A stretch of DNA of 64,000 nucleotides from Euborellia annulipes (taxonomy: Eukaryota > Arthropoda > Insecta > Dermaptera > Anisolabididae): positions 62,001 through 126,000 of the forward strand of contig JAKCPI010009310.1 in assembly GCA_023213315.1 (NCBI GenBank), in the 5' to 3' direction. Each line of letters begins with the position of its first letter. Within the stretch, counting starts at the first letter, position 1. Positions 1-13,100 of this stretch are shown here, piece after piece. The notes under the pieces were generated by a model. It was not told where the DNA came from, ran no database searches, and was given only the letters and a program-made list of their open reading frames with translations. The translations under genes were made by a program, and so were the position numbers.

Positions 1-1279
1 TATATTAATATATATAGTAATTTATATTAAGTATCATTTAGTCCAAATAGCCTAAGATGCCGAAAGGTGCGCGTCTCGAGGTGCTGATTTTGAGAGATTC
101 CAGCGGCCACGATTTTGAAGCTGTCGACCTCAAATTTTTTTAAAATTAAAGCTATTTAAAATATCTACAACTTATAGAAGCCCTTTTTTTGATTTTCGAA
201 AAAAATTTTTTTTTTAGATTAATCACATTAAATAAAAAATATTTTAAAAAAATTCGGTCTATAGGCCTATCTTATAGATAATTAAATTAGTATTCATTGT
301 GTTAAAGAATAATTAATTTTTTGCCTTTAATTAATTTGCTGAAACCTTTCAAATGAAATGGATTAAAGTGCTTGTTTCCCTATGGGCAGAACTAACGCCA
401 TCTCTTGCCTCCTAGAGTAACCAGCTTCTGAATCGGCTAGTAACGGTTTTTTGAGACGCGCCCTTTAAAAAAAGTTTCAAGGCAACGTCACATATATTTT
501 CCGGCAGTCATTCTTCAAATACTGATCATGGCCAGTGTTGCTTAACTTCGGTAAGAAAATGAGAAAATATACTTGCAATACTTACTTTTTAAGCTCTTTT
601 TCGAAATCATAAAAAATTCATTCATATTACGAACATCAGAATCCAAAAAGTAAAATTTACAATAAAAAAATCAATATTTTAAAATTATAATTACATAATT
701 TCCAGAAGATTCACATTTTTAGGGGGGGGGGGGGGCGTCTCCAAAAGTTTCTGCCCCGTAGGCGAAAACAAAGCAAGGAACGGTCCTGTCTGTGTACGGA
801 TGGTGCTGCTCTCTAGGTGGCAAAAAACTGAATTATAAAATGATCTAATTTTTGTCTTTTTGTGACATTTGCTTAGAAGATATTAGCAAATACAGTATTT
901 AAATCAATAAAAACAGTGCTTTTACTATTATTCTTTTAACTCATTTTGATTTTAATTAAGCTTCAATTATTTATTTTAATTTAATTAGTCAAGATCTAAT
1001 TAAATAATTGTATAAAGTTCTGGAAGCAATAATATCCAACCTTTGCAAAGGTAAAGTTCTGAATGCTTTTTTTAATATTTCACCCATTATTTATTCATTA
1101 TAAAATAGCAAAGATGAATAAAATTTTCATTGATGTTAATTTTTTAATTAATTAATAATAAAAATATAAAAAAATTAACTTTATTTAATTTTTAACCTAT
1201 TACCTTTTTAGTTGGAGGGAAAGTGGTGAAGGTTTTACTTGAAACATAATTATAAATGTAAATTTTAATATATGTTTTA

Positions 1280-1437
1280 GGGTTTTGAATAATAGAAACA
1301 ATTAAATTTCTAATTCAATATATTTCGGGTTATTAGCCCATCTTCAGTAATTACAGACAGCTCATTTGTCAGTGGCTAATAACCCGAAATATATTGAGCT
1401 AGAAATCCAAATGTTTCTATCATTCAAAATCTTGTTA
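1280..1437. repeat. Foldback repeat with hammerhead-like core
   Basis: Imperfect inverted arms of about 60-65 bp (1280-1341 and 1371-1437) meet around GGCTAATAACCCGAAATATA. The minus strand of the left arm carries a hammerhead-type core, listed separately. The right arm keeps only the second half of the motif. Confidence 0.7.
1308..1357 (-). ncRNA. Hammerhead ribozyme-like motif (near intact)
   Basis: Read on the minus strand: CTGAAGA (1347-1341), helix II with GGG/CCC closing a CUAAUAA loop, then GAAA (1326-1323) followed by TATA. This gives the CUGANGA...GAAA core, a short AUAU palindrome for helix III, and a UA cleavage dinucleotide. Helix I is weak (UAAUU/AAUUA with an internal loop). 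Folding assays would be needed to call it active. Confidence 0.5.
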
Positions 1438-1544
1438 AACGTCACATACTTTATATTAAAATTTCCATTTCTATTAGATTTTGTTGCACACATTAATAGT
1501 CTATTTCTTAAAAAAAAAAAAAAAAAAATAATAGAGTAGAGTCT

Positions 1545-1738
1545 TGCCTAAACGGGATGCCGGATTACCCAAAAGATATACAATTTATATCTAATACAAT
1601 ATTAATGCGTACATGTATATCTCTTGAAAAAATTTGTAATGACATTGTTTGTTAACTTACCCCTTTTTTTGCAATATCCCTTTTCAACTCGCCGGATTAC
1701 CCCGAGTATCGAAGTCCGAACTAGCAAGCAAGACTGTA
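1545..1738. mobile_element. Small TA-flanked inverted-end element (pogo/mariner-like MITE?)
   Basis: Left end reads AGAGTCTTGCC; the right end, reverse complemented, reads ACAGTCTTGCTTGC. Both inner parts share GCCGGATTACC (or its complement). TA flanks each side. Ends and size suggest a non-autonomous Tc1/pogo-type element, but the arms are diverged. Confidence 0.35.
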
Positions 1739-1824
1739 TTAAAATTAATCAATCTGATTGCAGTTTTCATGTGATTCATTTATATTTAAATTAATAAATA
1801 ATAGCATATTTTTTTCTTTTTTAG

Positions 1825-4115
1825 TATCGTCAAGAAGGAATAGAATTTGCACATATTCAATTTACGGATAACACAAGTTGTTTAGAACTTTTAGAAAAGC
1901 CTCCTCGGTGTGTTCTCAAATTGCTCAGCGAACAATGTCATATGCCCAAGGTATATTTATTATTTCAATGTCTTAAATTTAATTACTACTACCTAATTAT
2001 GTTTTATTTATTTTGAATATAAATATTTTATTAAATGCATCATAATAGAGACAGACAAGCTTAACATTTAATTTCATTTCATAATGAGAATTATGATAAT
2101 TTTAAAAGCTATGAAAATATTATCATTCTAAATTAGTATATAAATTTTATGTTAATGAACTTGTCATAATAATTTAACTAAAATAAACAAATGAATTAAT
2201 TATTAAATTAAATAACAGGGATCTGATTTGGCCTATTTGACAAATCTTCATGGGGAATTTGAAGGCCACCCCCACTTTGTGAAAGGAGAAGATAGGCGAA
2301 AATGGGAAAAGGAATTTGGAATCCGACATTATGCTGGCTGTGTTACTTACTGCGTCATGGGATTTGTCGATAAAAACCGAGACATGCAACAAGATGTACT
2401 TTTTGATTTCATGAGCCGGGCAGAAAATGCTTTTGTATGTGAATTAACAAAATATCAAGTGAGTATATTTTTTCATGTTATTTACATAATTTTCTTCAAA
2501 AAAATACAATTATTTTTCTAGACTTAATGACAAGGAGTAAAATCTTGTTAAAAAATGGCCTCAACCCTTGGCCCTTATACTATGAATTATTTTTTCTTAT
2601 ACGAAAAATAAAATTAACTATTTCATAGTTATTTTAGAATTTTTCTTCATATTTAAACTGAACATATTAATTGATTTTCAGGATTTACTGGGGTGCACAG
2701 CAGCCAGAATGAGCGGTGGAAGTGGTGGAAGCAGCGGATCTGCACCTGGAGCCACAATGGCTAGAGGGACTAGTAAAGGAAAACCCACTGTTTCTGATGC
2801 CTTTCGACACCAACTTCAATCTTTGGTTGATGTTCTGCAAGCCACTACTCCTTGGTAATCACAATATTAAATTAATTACTTGATTTGACAAAATATTTAA
2901 ATGTACTATGAATATTAATATCTTCGAAACCATGCAATCAAACTAAAATCCACGCATTTTAAAACCTTGTCAAATTCTCAATAGGAAAATTGTGAAAATA
3001 AACACAATACAGTATATTAGAGAAATATTTTTGCCAAAAGGAAAAATTGAAAACATAAAAAGTGTGACTTTAAAGTTTGTCATGACTCATTGCACTAGAT
3101 AGTTCTGAATCGCCGTGATTTCATTTCTGATGGATTCCTTGAATGATTTTTGGTTTAAGACTTTATAATCCACTTTCTATATTTATTGGAATCATAGAGA
3201 AGCATATTATAAACATTTGACAATTAAAATGAAATAAAAATACTTCGAAATGTCCTAGACCACATTCTTACTAAGAATGTTTTCGATTTTTACCTTTTGG
3301 CAATAAAATTTCCTTTGTTTAAAATAATCAAGGCTGTCAAATGTCTCTGAGGCGACCAAAATCCACCCTTAGAAGTGAAATTTAAACTAAATATTTAAAT
3401 AGAAATATTGTTTTTCATTTTTTCCATTATAGATTTAGCCAAGGCTAGCCAGATGGGTCTATAGGATCACCCTCCCTTTTCACTTTTGATAGTCCTTAGA
3501 TAAATTTGCCATTTTGAAAATTTAGATTTAGATTTATTTAATTATTATCGTCTTTCAAAATTAATGTCAGATGCAATAAAATGTCCCTCGCACTTGTCTA
3601 ACTTTGTTTATTATACATGTATATTAATTCTTATTTTAAATAATTCTACATAATAGTTTAAACTTATACTTTATTATAAATAAATATATTTAAATTATTT
3701 TTTTTTAGGTATGTTCGCTGTATTAAACCTAACATGCGAAAAGTTCCCAACGACTACAACGAACCACTTGTGCTTGATCAACTTAAATATTTGGGGATGA
3801 TTGATATAATTCGGATACGAAAAGAGGGCTTCCCAGTCCACATGGGCCTTTCTGAATTCAATCTACGATATCGTTGTCTTGTACCTGGTCGAGCACCTCC
3901 AGATGTTCATGAGGCTGTCAGGTAAAAAAAATTATCTTTAATATTTAATAGTATTAATATAATAATTTCTTGTCGTGATTCAATATTTAATTTTTCTATT
4001 GCTAGACGGTTACTATCCGCTAGAGGAGCTCCATCTGGACAATGGCAACTTGGGAAAACCAAAGTCTTCTTGCGAGGATGTGTCTATGAACCACTTGAAG
4101 ATTCTAGAAGTAATG
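1825..4115 (+). CDS. Myosin motor domain, C-terminal part (exons 1-5 in window)
   Basis: Part of the myosin gene. Exon 1825-1950 opens with [16 protein letters not shown] and CLELLEKPP, the relay-region signature of all myosins. Exon 2219-2458 carries HYAGCVTY and ends with the region before loop 2. Exon 2682-2854 is a Gly/Ser-rich insert (loop 2, actin contact). Exon 3709-3921 has YVRCIKPN, the SH1-helix region motif, then [20 protein letters not shown] and RYRCL of the converter. Exon 4006-4175 has GKTKVFLR at the end of the converter. The ATP-binding P-loop and switch I are not in the window. Confidence 0.92.
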
Positions 4116-7100
4116 TTCTTAATACAATGGCCACAAGAATACAATCTTATTGGAGAAGTTACCGCCTGTGTAGAGGTAATTTGTATAACATTATACTAGT
4201 CGGAGAGCTGGTGACAAAAATGGGCAAGAGTTTTCTGAAGGCTAATATTTTCAGAATAGGTTGCATTTTAGTGATGGAAAGATACTCTAGAGTCACCACT
4301 TCCAGTACCGGGTCTTTGGTGGGAATAAGCCGGGTAAAGTTGCGGGAAGATGGTTTTTCGCAAATATCTCGAAAATTATGCGGTTTTCCGCAAAAATTAA
4401 TCTATACAAAAATTATCGAAATTAAATTACAAACAAAAATGGGCTAGTACATATATATGGCTTCTCTGCCCACGCTCAGAGATAATTGGGTAAAGGTGCC
4501 ATCTAATTTTTTATGAAGCAAATAAATTTTATTATTGACGAGTCCTGGTTTGATCACATGTGTACTTACATTATATGTATAATTCCCAATAACTGAAGAT
4601 GGCCAAATAAATTCAGGCCGAAACGTCTTATTCTGGGACTTTTATTAACCTATATAATCCCAATTTGGCTGATATCTCCAATCCTCCATTATAATCACAT
4701 CATCAAAATCCACAACCTCAAAAGGAACTAAAGTTATTAATAAACTTTCTAATTCAATTAATATTTTTATTGTTAAAGTTTAATAACCTAAAAAATATTC
4801 AATGCATCATGAAAAAATTATATTTAATTAAAGATTCTATTAAATTAAATAAATTCTGATTTATTTCAGAATATCGACGAAGACGAAAAGCTGCTCTGGC
4901 TCTTCAAGCAGCCTATCGAGGCTGGAAACAACGCCTTCGGTTCATTCAACAACGAAGAGCTGCTGTGATAATCCAAGCTCGTCTTCGTGGCATGTTCGCT
5001 CGCGAGGTATTCAATTTTAATTAATTGCTCTTTTTCATCATAATATAAGAAATTAAAGTCTTTGTTTTTGATCTTACATATTGAAATTGAAATACTTTTT
5101 TTAGGTGGCGGCAGCCCTTCGTGAAATGCGACGTGTTGAAGAAGCAATGCGAAGACGAGAGCGACAAGAAGCTGAAAGACAGGCTGCTGAAGCCGAAGCT
5201 GCAGAATCTCTCGAACAGAGTGAAAGGTAAATAAATATTTACTATTCTCATTTTGATTTTATTTAATTGTTTGTCTTTTTTTTATAGAGAGGCCCAACAA
5301 GAAATCGCTGCATTGAATCAGAAATTAGCAGCCTCAGCAGTTGTAACAACCAATCAAAATAACACAGAAGCATCCGATGCAGTTGACCTCGATAACCTGT
5401 TTGCTTTTCTCTCAGATGCAACGCCTCGAAACAAGATTATCGATGAGATCGGTGATCGAATGGATGAACTTGTTGGAGACTTGGATGAAGAAGTAATTAT
5501 CCTTTTTAGGATTTAATTATTCTTTTGTCATTTCAAAATGAATAAAGAATAAACAATGGAAAAATAAGTGTAATAAATCCTAATTAGATTTTAAACAAAA
5601 ATTCACTGATATAAATGATGATGATTTTTTTTAATATATGAAAGATGAACAAAAGTTATCAGAAATTTTTTTTAATTTATTGAAATTTAAAAAATTTACA
5701 ATTATTGGACATTGTCAAAGTACTCCCCTTTGGAGGATATGCAATTTTTCCACCGACATTTCCATCTATCTGGCTATCTGACACACCAGCGTTAAAAAAT
5801 GCTATTCTCTAAATCAAGTTTTAACAGCGCGTTTTAACATGTTGCTATTATCTCAAAGCTGTCAAAATCATAACCTTATTTTTTGGGTAAAGACGCCACT
5901 TTTATGCATTAAATACGGCGTTAAAATTTTAAAGGCAGCCCCTAGACATGACATTAATTTTTAACACTATTGACTAAATGTTAACGCTTGGGCGTTAAAG
6001 TTATTGCTTACAGAATAGCAATTTGAGGCAAGAAAGTGTTAAGGTAAATTAACACTGATTTCCTAGGTTAAAAGTTAACCAACAGGTTAAAAGCTAACGT
6101 TTTTACTTGTTAGAGAATAGACCTGACTTTGTGTCGTCGATCTCCCAAGTTATTAAATAAGAAATTTCATCTTAATTTGAACTCTTTTCTAACATTAGTC
6201 TTTGATTTTAAATTTAACTCTACTATCATTGCTCAACTTGAGCCTCTAGCCATATTGGAATTAAAAATTAGAAGTGCGAATTCTTATAGATTTCTTTAAT
6301 TTCAGCTGGAAGCAGTTATGCAAAATGATTCAGCTCCTTCTCGGCCACCAGGACTGGGGGCTCCAACACTTCCAGAACCTACAGAACCTCCTCCTCCTCC
6401 ACCTCCGCCATCTACAGCTACTTCAGGAGATGCTGAAACTCCTGTTACTGTCGTGTCTTCTGAATCTGAAACAACCACAGGAACTGGAGGAGAGCCTATA
6501 TATGAATCAGTGCTTCCAAGAGATGAAAGTACAGTAGCTAGTACCACTACAACAGCGACTTCTGAAGATGCTGATGCATCACCTCCACCACTTCCAGCAC
6601 CCCCACATAAACTTTTGATTCCTGCTGCCGCTACTGCTACTGGCGGATCTCCTAGACAAAGTAGACCAAGTTCTCGAACCTCAAATCAAGGAGTAAGTAT
6701 TTTTTTAAATTAAGAAAATTAAAACGCCCAATACGTGCAACTTTTGGGCTTTAATTAGATCAGGTCATTTTGAATCTCTCAGATGTTAAATGATAGCATA
6801 AAAATTTATAAAATATATAACAACTTTACAAAATTTTATAGATATATGGGCTTACTATAAAATTTTTACTTTCTTACCTATATACAGTAGGTATATATAT
6901 AGAGAGGAAGTATTGGCGATCATGTTAAAAATTCAATGTCGAGATTTTTAGGTCCCCTGAGTCCAAAAAGGTCCCGCATATTGGTCTGTCTGTGGGTGTT
7001 TGTCTGTGTGTAACGATTTTAAGCATGAAAGGATTGAGATACTGGATTCAAATTTTATATTTATATTAGATACCCTTCCGGACACTCAAAATAAGCTTTT

Positions 7101-10100
7101 GAACAAAATTTGCAAAAAGTACTAACTTAGTAGTTTACTGATGTACTTTTTAAGTTTTTTTTTTTTTTTTTCAATTTTCTAAAAATTTGCTCCAACGATT
7201 TTGATCATAATTCACTTCAACAATTTTGATTAAAATTCAAAAATCAATTATTTTTTAGATACTCTTTAAAATGTATATTTTCATTTTGCCCTTGAAATCT
7301 TAAGAAGCCCACTTTATTCTTGTACTTCATAGGAAAAAGAAAGTCTTAAATGGCTTAAAGTTGCCGAAAAGGCTGTGTGTATGTAGGTGTGATTGAGAGT
7401 GTGAATGGGAAAAAAGTGTGTAAAAAAAACTATTTTTTTGATGCTCTTTAAAGACTATATCAGTAAAGTTTTTCGTGAAAATTGTTTGAAGTTTACTGAT
7501 ATACTTTTTCATTTTTTTTTTCGATTTCCCCATTCATAAATCAACTATTTTTTTATATGCTCTTTAAAAAGTATATCAGTAAAATTTTTCGAGAAAATTG
7601 TTTGAAGTACACTTAACTGATGTATTTCAGATTTTTCAAATACCTTCCATAGAGCCAACACTCACACCAGATTTTTAATAATGATAGTCAATATTTAATT
7701 ATTTTCTTTTCTTTAATTTTATCAAAAATAGGGTCCTCCTGCCTGGCGTGATGATCCCGAACGAGAACAACGTCGTAAATTCCGTGTTGAAAAAAAACTT
7801 ATGGAATTAGAAGCTCCGATTGAAGAACCTGACACTTATCACGATATGGTCGAGTTTGCTCAAGACTATTTCAACTCTCATGAACGTTTACCCGAAGGTC
7901 CGTACTCTCACCTTTGGTATGCATTATATTATTTTATATATTAAATTAAAAAAAAAAAAATATACCATTTTAAAAACAGTTAAAAAACTATTTCATAATT
8001 TATTTTATGTTCGGATATTCATTTTACAAATAAATATTTACTATTGTTTGATTAATTAAACCTCTCTTCATTAAATTAAATTTAGTTTCGAGCTGATAGG
8101 CGATTTTCGAGGGGACATTCATCCCTTCTTTGCGCCATCATTAATTTTAATGTAAATCAGAGAGATATTTTATTTTTTCCTCACATTTTATTACATTATT
8201 CAGTATTTATAAGGTATATTTTGATGATTTCAGGAACCATAATGGCGACGCTGACGCGGAGAAGCAGTCGAGGAGGAGGCGAGGTTCTACCCAAATACGA
8301 AATGCTCACCTACCACCGGGGTTCATCAATTCCTACATCACATGTCCACATGTACGACCCGGACAATGTAGCAGCAGCTTGCTCGGTTTTCCGGGTATGT
8401 TATAATTCATATTTGTTATTAGCAATGTAATCTCCATATTTACTTTGAAAATTATATAAAAAATTATTTCATAAGTTGAAGAGAAGTTGCTGTTGATGTT
8501 ATGGAATGGAAAAGAGCAAGCACAGGTGCAGCAAATAAAGAGAGCTTTTGGATGCCAAATCCCGAAAAGGAGACGTTTCGGACAAAATTTATTCGTCCAT
8601 CCTGAGTCCGCGTTGGCTTATAAACTAATTAGGCACAAAATTGTCATTGTTGTCGTGGCACGAATTTGTGCACATGTATATTTTTTTTATAAAAACAGGC
8701 GAGTGTCAATGTTCTCTGAGAGTCTATAAGATATAGGCCTATCTTTTTATAAAAAAATATACATGTGCACAAATTCGTGCCACGACAACAATGACAACTT
8801 TGTGCCTAATTAGTTTATAAGCCAACGCGGACTCAGGATGAACGAATAAATTTTGTCCGAAACGTCACCTTTTCGGCATTTGGCATCCAAAGGCCCTTTT
8901 CCATTCCAAAAAATTATTTCTTTTACTATTCTCGACTAATCTGACTAATTTGAACCTGAGCTACCTATATAAACTTGACTACTTTATTCCCAAGGCCAAC
9001 TTTCTCCTTGATTTATTTTTATTTTTCTAATATTCAAAAATCAAAAAGTAATGCTCTATCAGAATCAGTGATCCTTTAGGTATTACTTATCGAAAGCTAT
9101 GCTGTTGTTTGCAATAGAAATGTATCTTATATTATAAAAAATTGAACATTTTTTTCTTTAGGAATTGTGCAAATACTCAAGAGGCGAATTGAAATCCGGT
9201 GCCAACGAAACGGCTGAGGCGACTGCTATTCAAACCATAGTGGGTTATGGAATTGAAAGAGAAGAGCTCAGAGATGAAATCTTGGTGCAATGTGTACGTC
9301 AAGCGACAAACAATCCTAGTCCAGAAGCCACTGAGAAAATCTGGCTCCTCCTTTGTTTATGCTTAGTCGCGTTTCCTCCCAGTAAATTATTACATAAGGT
9401 AAAAGATTTTATTGTTTCTTATGAAAATAATTCATACATTTAATTTTTTAATTTTTTATTCCAGTATTTTGTCAGCTGGCTAAGAAAAAGCCTTCAGTTA
9501 GAAGGTCGACTTCGACAATACGTTCAATGGTGCTTAGATACATGTCGACATCCTCGAGCTGTTTGCAGGCGCAGGCCTCCCTCAACAGTGGAAATCGCGG
9601 TAAATAAATTATCATTTAAGGAGCTTCAGGAGGCAGTCATGTTTTTGCCGATAAGATGGCGTTAAGGGTCTTAAAAAACCAAAAAGCCCATTTATTAAGA
9701 AAATTTGCCAACAGAAAAAAAATTACAATTTTTAAAATATATTTTTTTTTTTTTGGATTTCCTATAAATATAAAAAAATATTTTGTAATTAATCGTAATT
9801 AAAAAAAAGTATTCTATTATATAAAATATCATGAATTTAAATCATTAAAAACAAAAACCTCATAAAAAATACTTTAAAATACCTCAGTAGATTTGAATTA
9901 AAGATTCAATGTGCCCTTCTGAAGGCCCTTAATTACCTTTGTTTTACAACAAATAACTACAATTTTATTTCTATATTTTTAGGCGATGCGTAGATTAGGC
10001 ACTATAGTTTGCCGATTTTTCTTTCTCGATGGACGCACTAAAGCAATTGATGTTCATCCAACCGATACAGCTGCAGCCGCCGCTGCCAAGCTCGCAGATA

Positions 10101-13100
10101 AATTGGGACTTAGAAATTTGGATGGCTGGGCTATCTATCAGGCTGGTCCTGAGGGAGAACAACATGTTAGAGGCCATGATTATCTCTACGATGTGATTGC
10201 CGATTGGGAAAGGTCGGTATTCTCAAAACTAATCTAATGGGTTGTCTGCTTTTTTCTTTAATTTATTAAATTATTTGTAGAGCTGCTGGAGGAGCTAGTG
10301 CAGCAGCAAGTAGTGCTACTTTGGGAGGTGGAGAAAATCGTTTTGTTTTTAAAAGACGATTGTTTCGTGCTAGTCGGGAATTATCCCAAGATCCTGTCGA
10401 AGTTGGTCTTCTTTATGCTCAAGCTGTCTATAATGTTGTCAAGGTAAATATATTAAAAAACTCCTGGTCTGTGTTGAAATTAAATTTCTCCTCTCCCTAA
10501 TATTCCCTATAACAACTTAATATAAATATTATTATCAGTTTTTTAATTAATTCTTTTTAGTGCGATGATTTCCCAGTATCAGAAAAAGTGGCCCTCCAAT
10601 TAGCAGGTCTTCAAGCTCAAGTTGCACTTGGCAGTCCGAAAGATACAAATAGGTTGGACTATTATTCAGATGTTGAGGCTTATCTTCCTTATCGCGTCAG
10701 TCGCTCTCGAGGAGATGACGTTTGGGTAAGTAGAAATAAATTTTTTTTATATTTTCTAACGTTCTCAAGCCGGGAAACGGAGAAGAGGAAGCTGGATGAA
10801 AAAAACTGTTCTCATAAATTGGCCCGCGAACCCTTAGAAATTTGCATATATCTCTGATCCCTAGTTCCACCATTGATCTTCGAGCAGGAGCGGTCCTGGA
10901 AATTTGTTTGTTTGGAAGGGGGGGGGGGGATGGCAGGTTTGAAACAATATTTTAAAAACATTTAAAAAACAATTCAGAATAAATAAAAAAAAGAAGTGTA
11001 AACACAGTTCTTTCTTACTCAATAGATTTCTTTAAGAACGCAAAATCATCTAAGTTAGGGTCTTTTTTTTTGGGGCTATAGCCCTCCCCCCCCCTCAGTA
11101 GGACCGCCACTGTGACCCAAGTGAATTAAAAATTCACCCGAAAATTTCATTTTGCCCAAAAAAATTGTTTTATTTCAATATTATTATTAATTTTTATTAA
11201 ATAAATAAATATGTCAAAAAAGTTGTAGAAAGATAATGAAAGACAATATTCACTTGAATTTTTGTCATTTAGAAATATTTTTTGATGGAAACATATTAAA
11301 CTTTAAGTTATACCTTCTATTTAGACCTATCCCCCATTTTTTAAATCTTATACTAATTATAAATTAAAATAATTTTGCAGGCTCCTATCTTAGCTCAAGC
11401 TCATCGACAATACGGAGCCGGAAAAACAGAGCTCTCTGCTAAATTACTTTATCTTTCTTGCGTAATGCAATATCCTCTCTATGGAACTACAATGTTTGCT
11501 GTCACATATAGAGGCTATTGGCCTTATGGTAAATACTTATTTATTTTTTATTTAAAATGTTATGTTATATCTAAAACCTTTTCAATTTTTTCTAGGAAAT
11601 CAATTAATTCTGGGTGTCAGTTGTATGGGCCTCTCTCTTTTACGTGCAGAAGACAAATTCGTTCTTGCTGAATATCGATACCAAGATATTGAATCGATTT
11701 TCCTTGATCCTAGTGATAGTTTCATAACAGTTAATCTTGCGAGAGGTACTTATTTTAGATTTATAAATGCTGAAATAGCATTATTAATTAGTGATTTCAC
11801 ATTAAATGGCCACACCCGTGGCACTTATTTTTTGTTAATAATTATTATATACATAATATTTTTACCTGATTTCCACAAAACAATAAATTAAACTTCAAAT
11901 AGCATATAAATTAAAATTTAAAATGAAATGTCACCATTTGGTTCATTTCCTGTGAAATCACTCTATTATCAATTATGATATGGTATTACATTTTGCAGCT
12001 ACCACAGATTCAGCACAGCGATGCTTCGTATTTGAAACTGTGCATAAAACAGAAATTGGATCTCTTGTGGTAAGTTATTGGCCTGCCCTTGCTTCTTGGA
12101 TTAGCCCAGAATTAGAACCTGCACCCGGAAATGCGGCTAGAAGAGCGGCTATCACGAATGAAGAAAGACGCAGACTCTATCACACACTAGTTTCTTGTCG
12201 TCGGGCTCTTATCGACGCAGAATTGTTAAGGAAACCTCCTGATCTTGGTGCTGCGGGATTTCTTAGAAACACTCTCAGAAGGTGATTATTTTATAATTAA
12301 GAACTTAGTTTTGCAAGCTATATTATTGGTGACCTAATTAAATACTTGTAAATCGATCAGCTTCAATTAAAATATTCTTGAGGCAGAGACAAAAATTCAT
12401 TAGCTTATGCGATTTCTTAATAAATTAATTATATTGATGGCAATAGATTTTTTTACCGACAAGGATAAATACTTTGAGCGTATGATCAATACAATTAATA
12501 TAATTATTTTTTTAGGTTGAGTAAACGACGAATTGAAAAACTTCGCCAAGAACATGGAAGTGGTGGGGGAGGAGGTGGCGGCGTGACCAACCCTTTCAGT
12601 GACGGTGGTGAAACGTACAAAGGTTTTCCTCATGCATTCTGGGCCTTCAGCAGACAACCTCTAACTGCCAGTTTAAGTCGTCTTCCAGAAGCAGACGAAC
12701 AACAGTCACTTGCTGTATTTGGGACCATTTTAGTATATGCAGGCCTCGGACAAAATGGCAAGTTTGATAAATTATAATTTCTTTTTTTTTACTACAAATA
12801 TCTTATATTATTTAAAATCATTTTAAAGGGGATACAATTCGGCGCGCTGAAGATGAACATATAAGCCTAATGCAAACAATATTAGAACGATGTATGCGAC
12901 GAGATCCTTTGCTCAACGAACTTTATTTACAATTAATGAAACAGACGACGGATCACCCGGATCCAAATTCTCGCGTCAATCTTCGACATTGGGCTCTTTT
13001 GGCCTTAGCTTGCTCAGTGGTTCTTCCTCCTGGTCGACCAGTACGACGACTTTTAGCTGCTCATTTGAAACGTTGTGCTGCTGATTTTGTCACCGAAGAA

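Larger units (their letters stand above)
1..1824. other. Upstream intron of the myosin gene
   Basis: No further motor exon was found here. The stretch holds a SINE-core-like fragment at its start (around 50-70), a 15-base G run near 721-736, a foldback with a hammerhead-like motif (1280-1437), and a small inverted-end element (1545-1738). The rest is plain AT-rich DNA. Confidence 0.6.
8502..8908. repeat. Long foldback (about 170-195 bp arms) with hammerhead-like motif in each arm
   Basis: Left arm 8502-8697 and right arm 8743-8908 are inverted copies; both contain the word GCACGAATTTGTGCACATG or its complement. Left arm has a roughly 25-bp extra piece near 8515. Centre is a short AT-rich spacer. 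Lies in the intron between exons 8234-8394 and 9162-9398. Confidence 0.85.

Noticed and set aside
1..1824. An earlier motor exon
   Set aside because: I looked for P-loop, switch and relay words in all frames and saw none; the missing motor part must be upstream.
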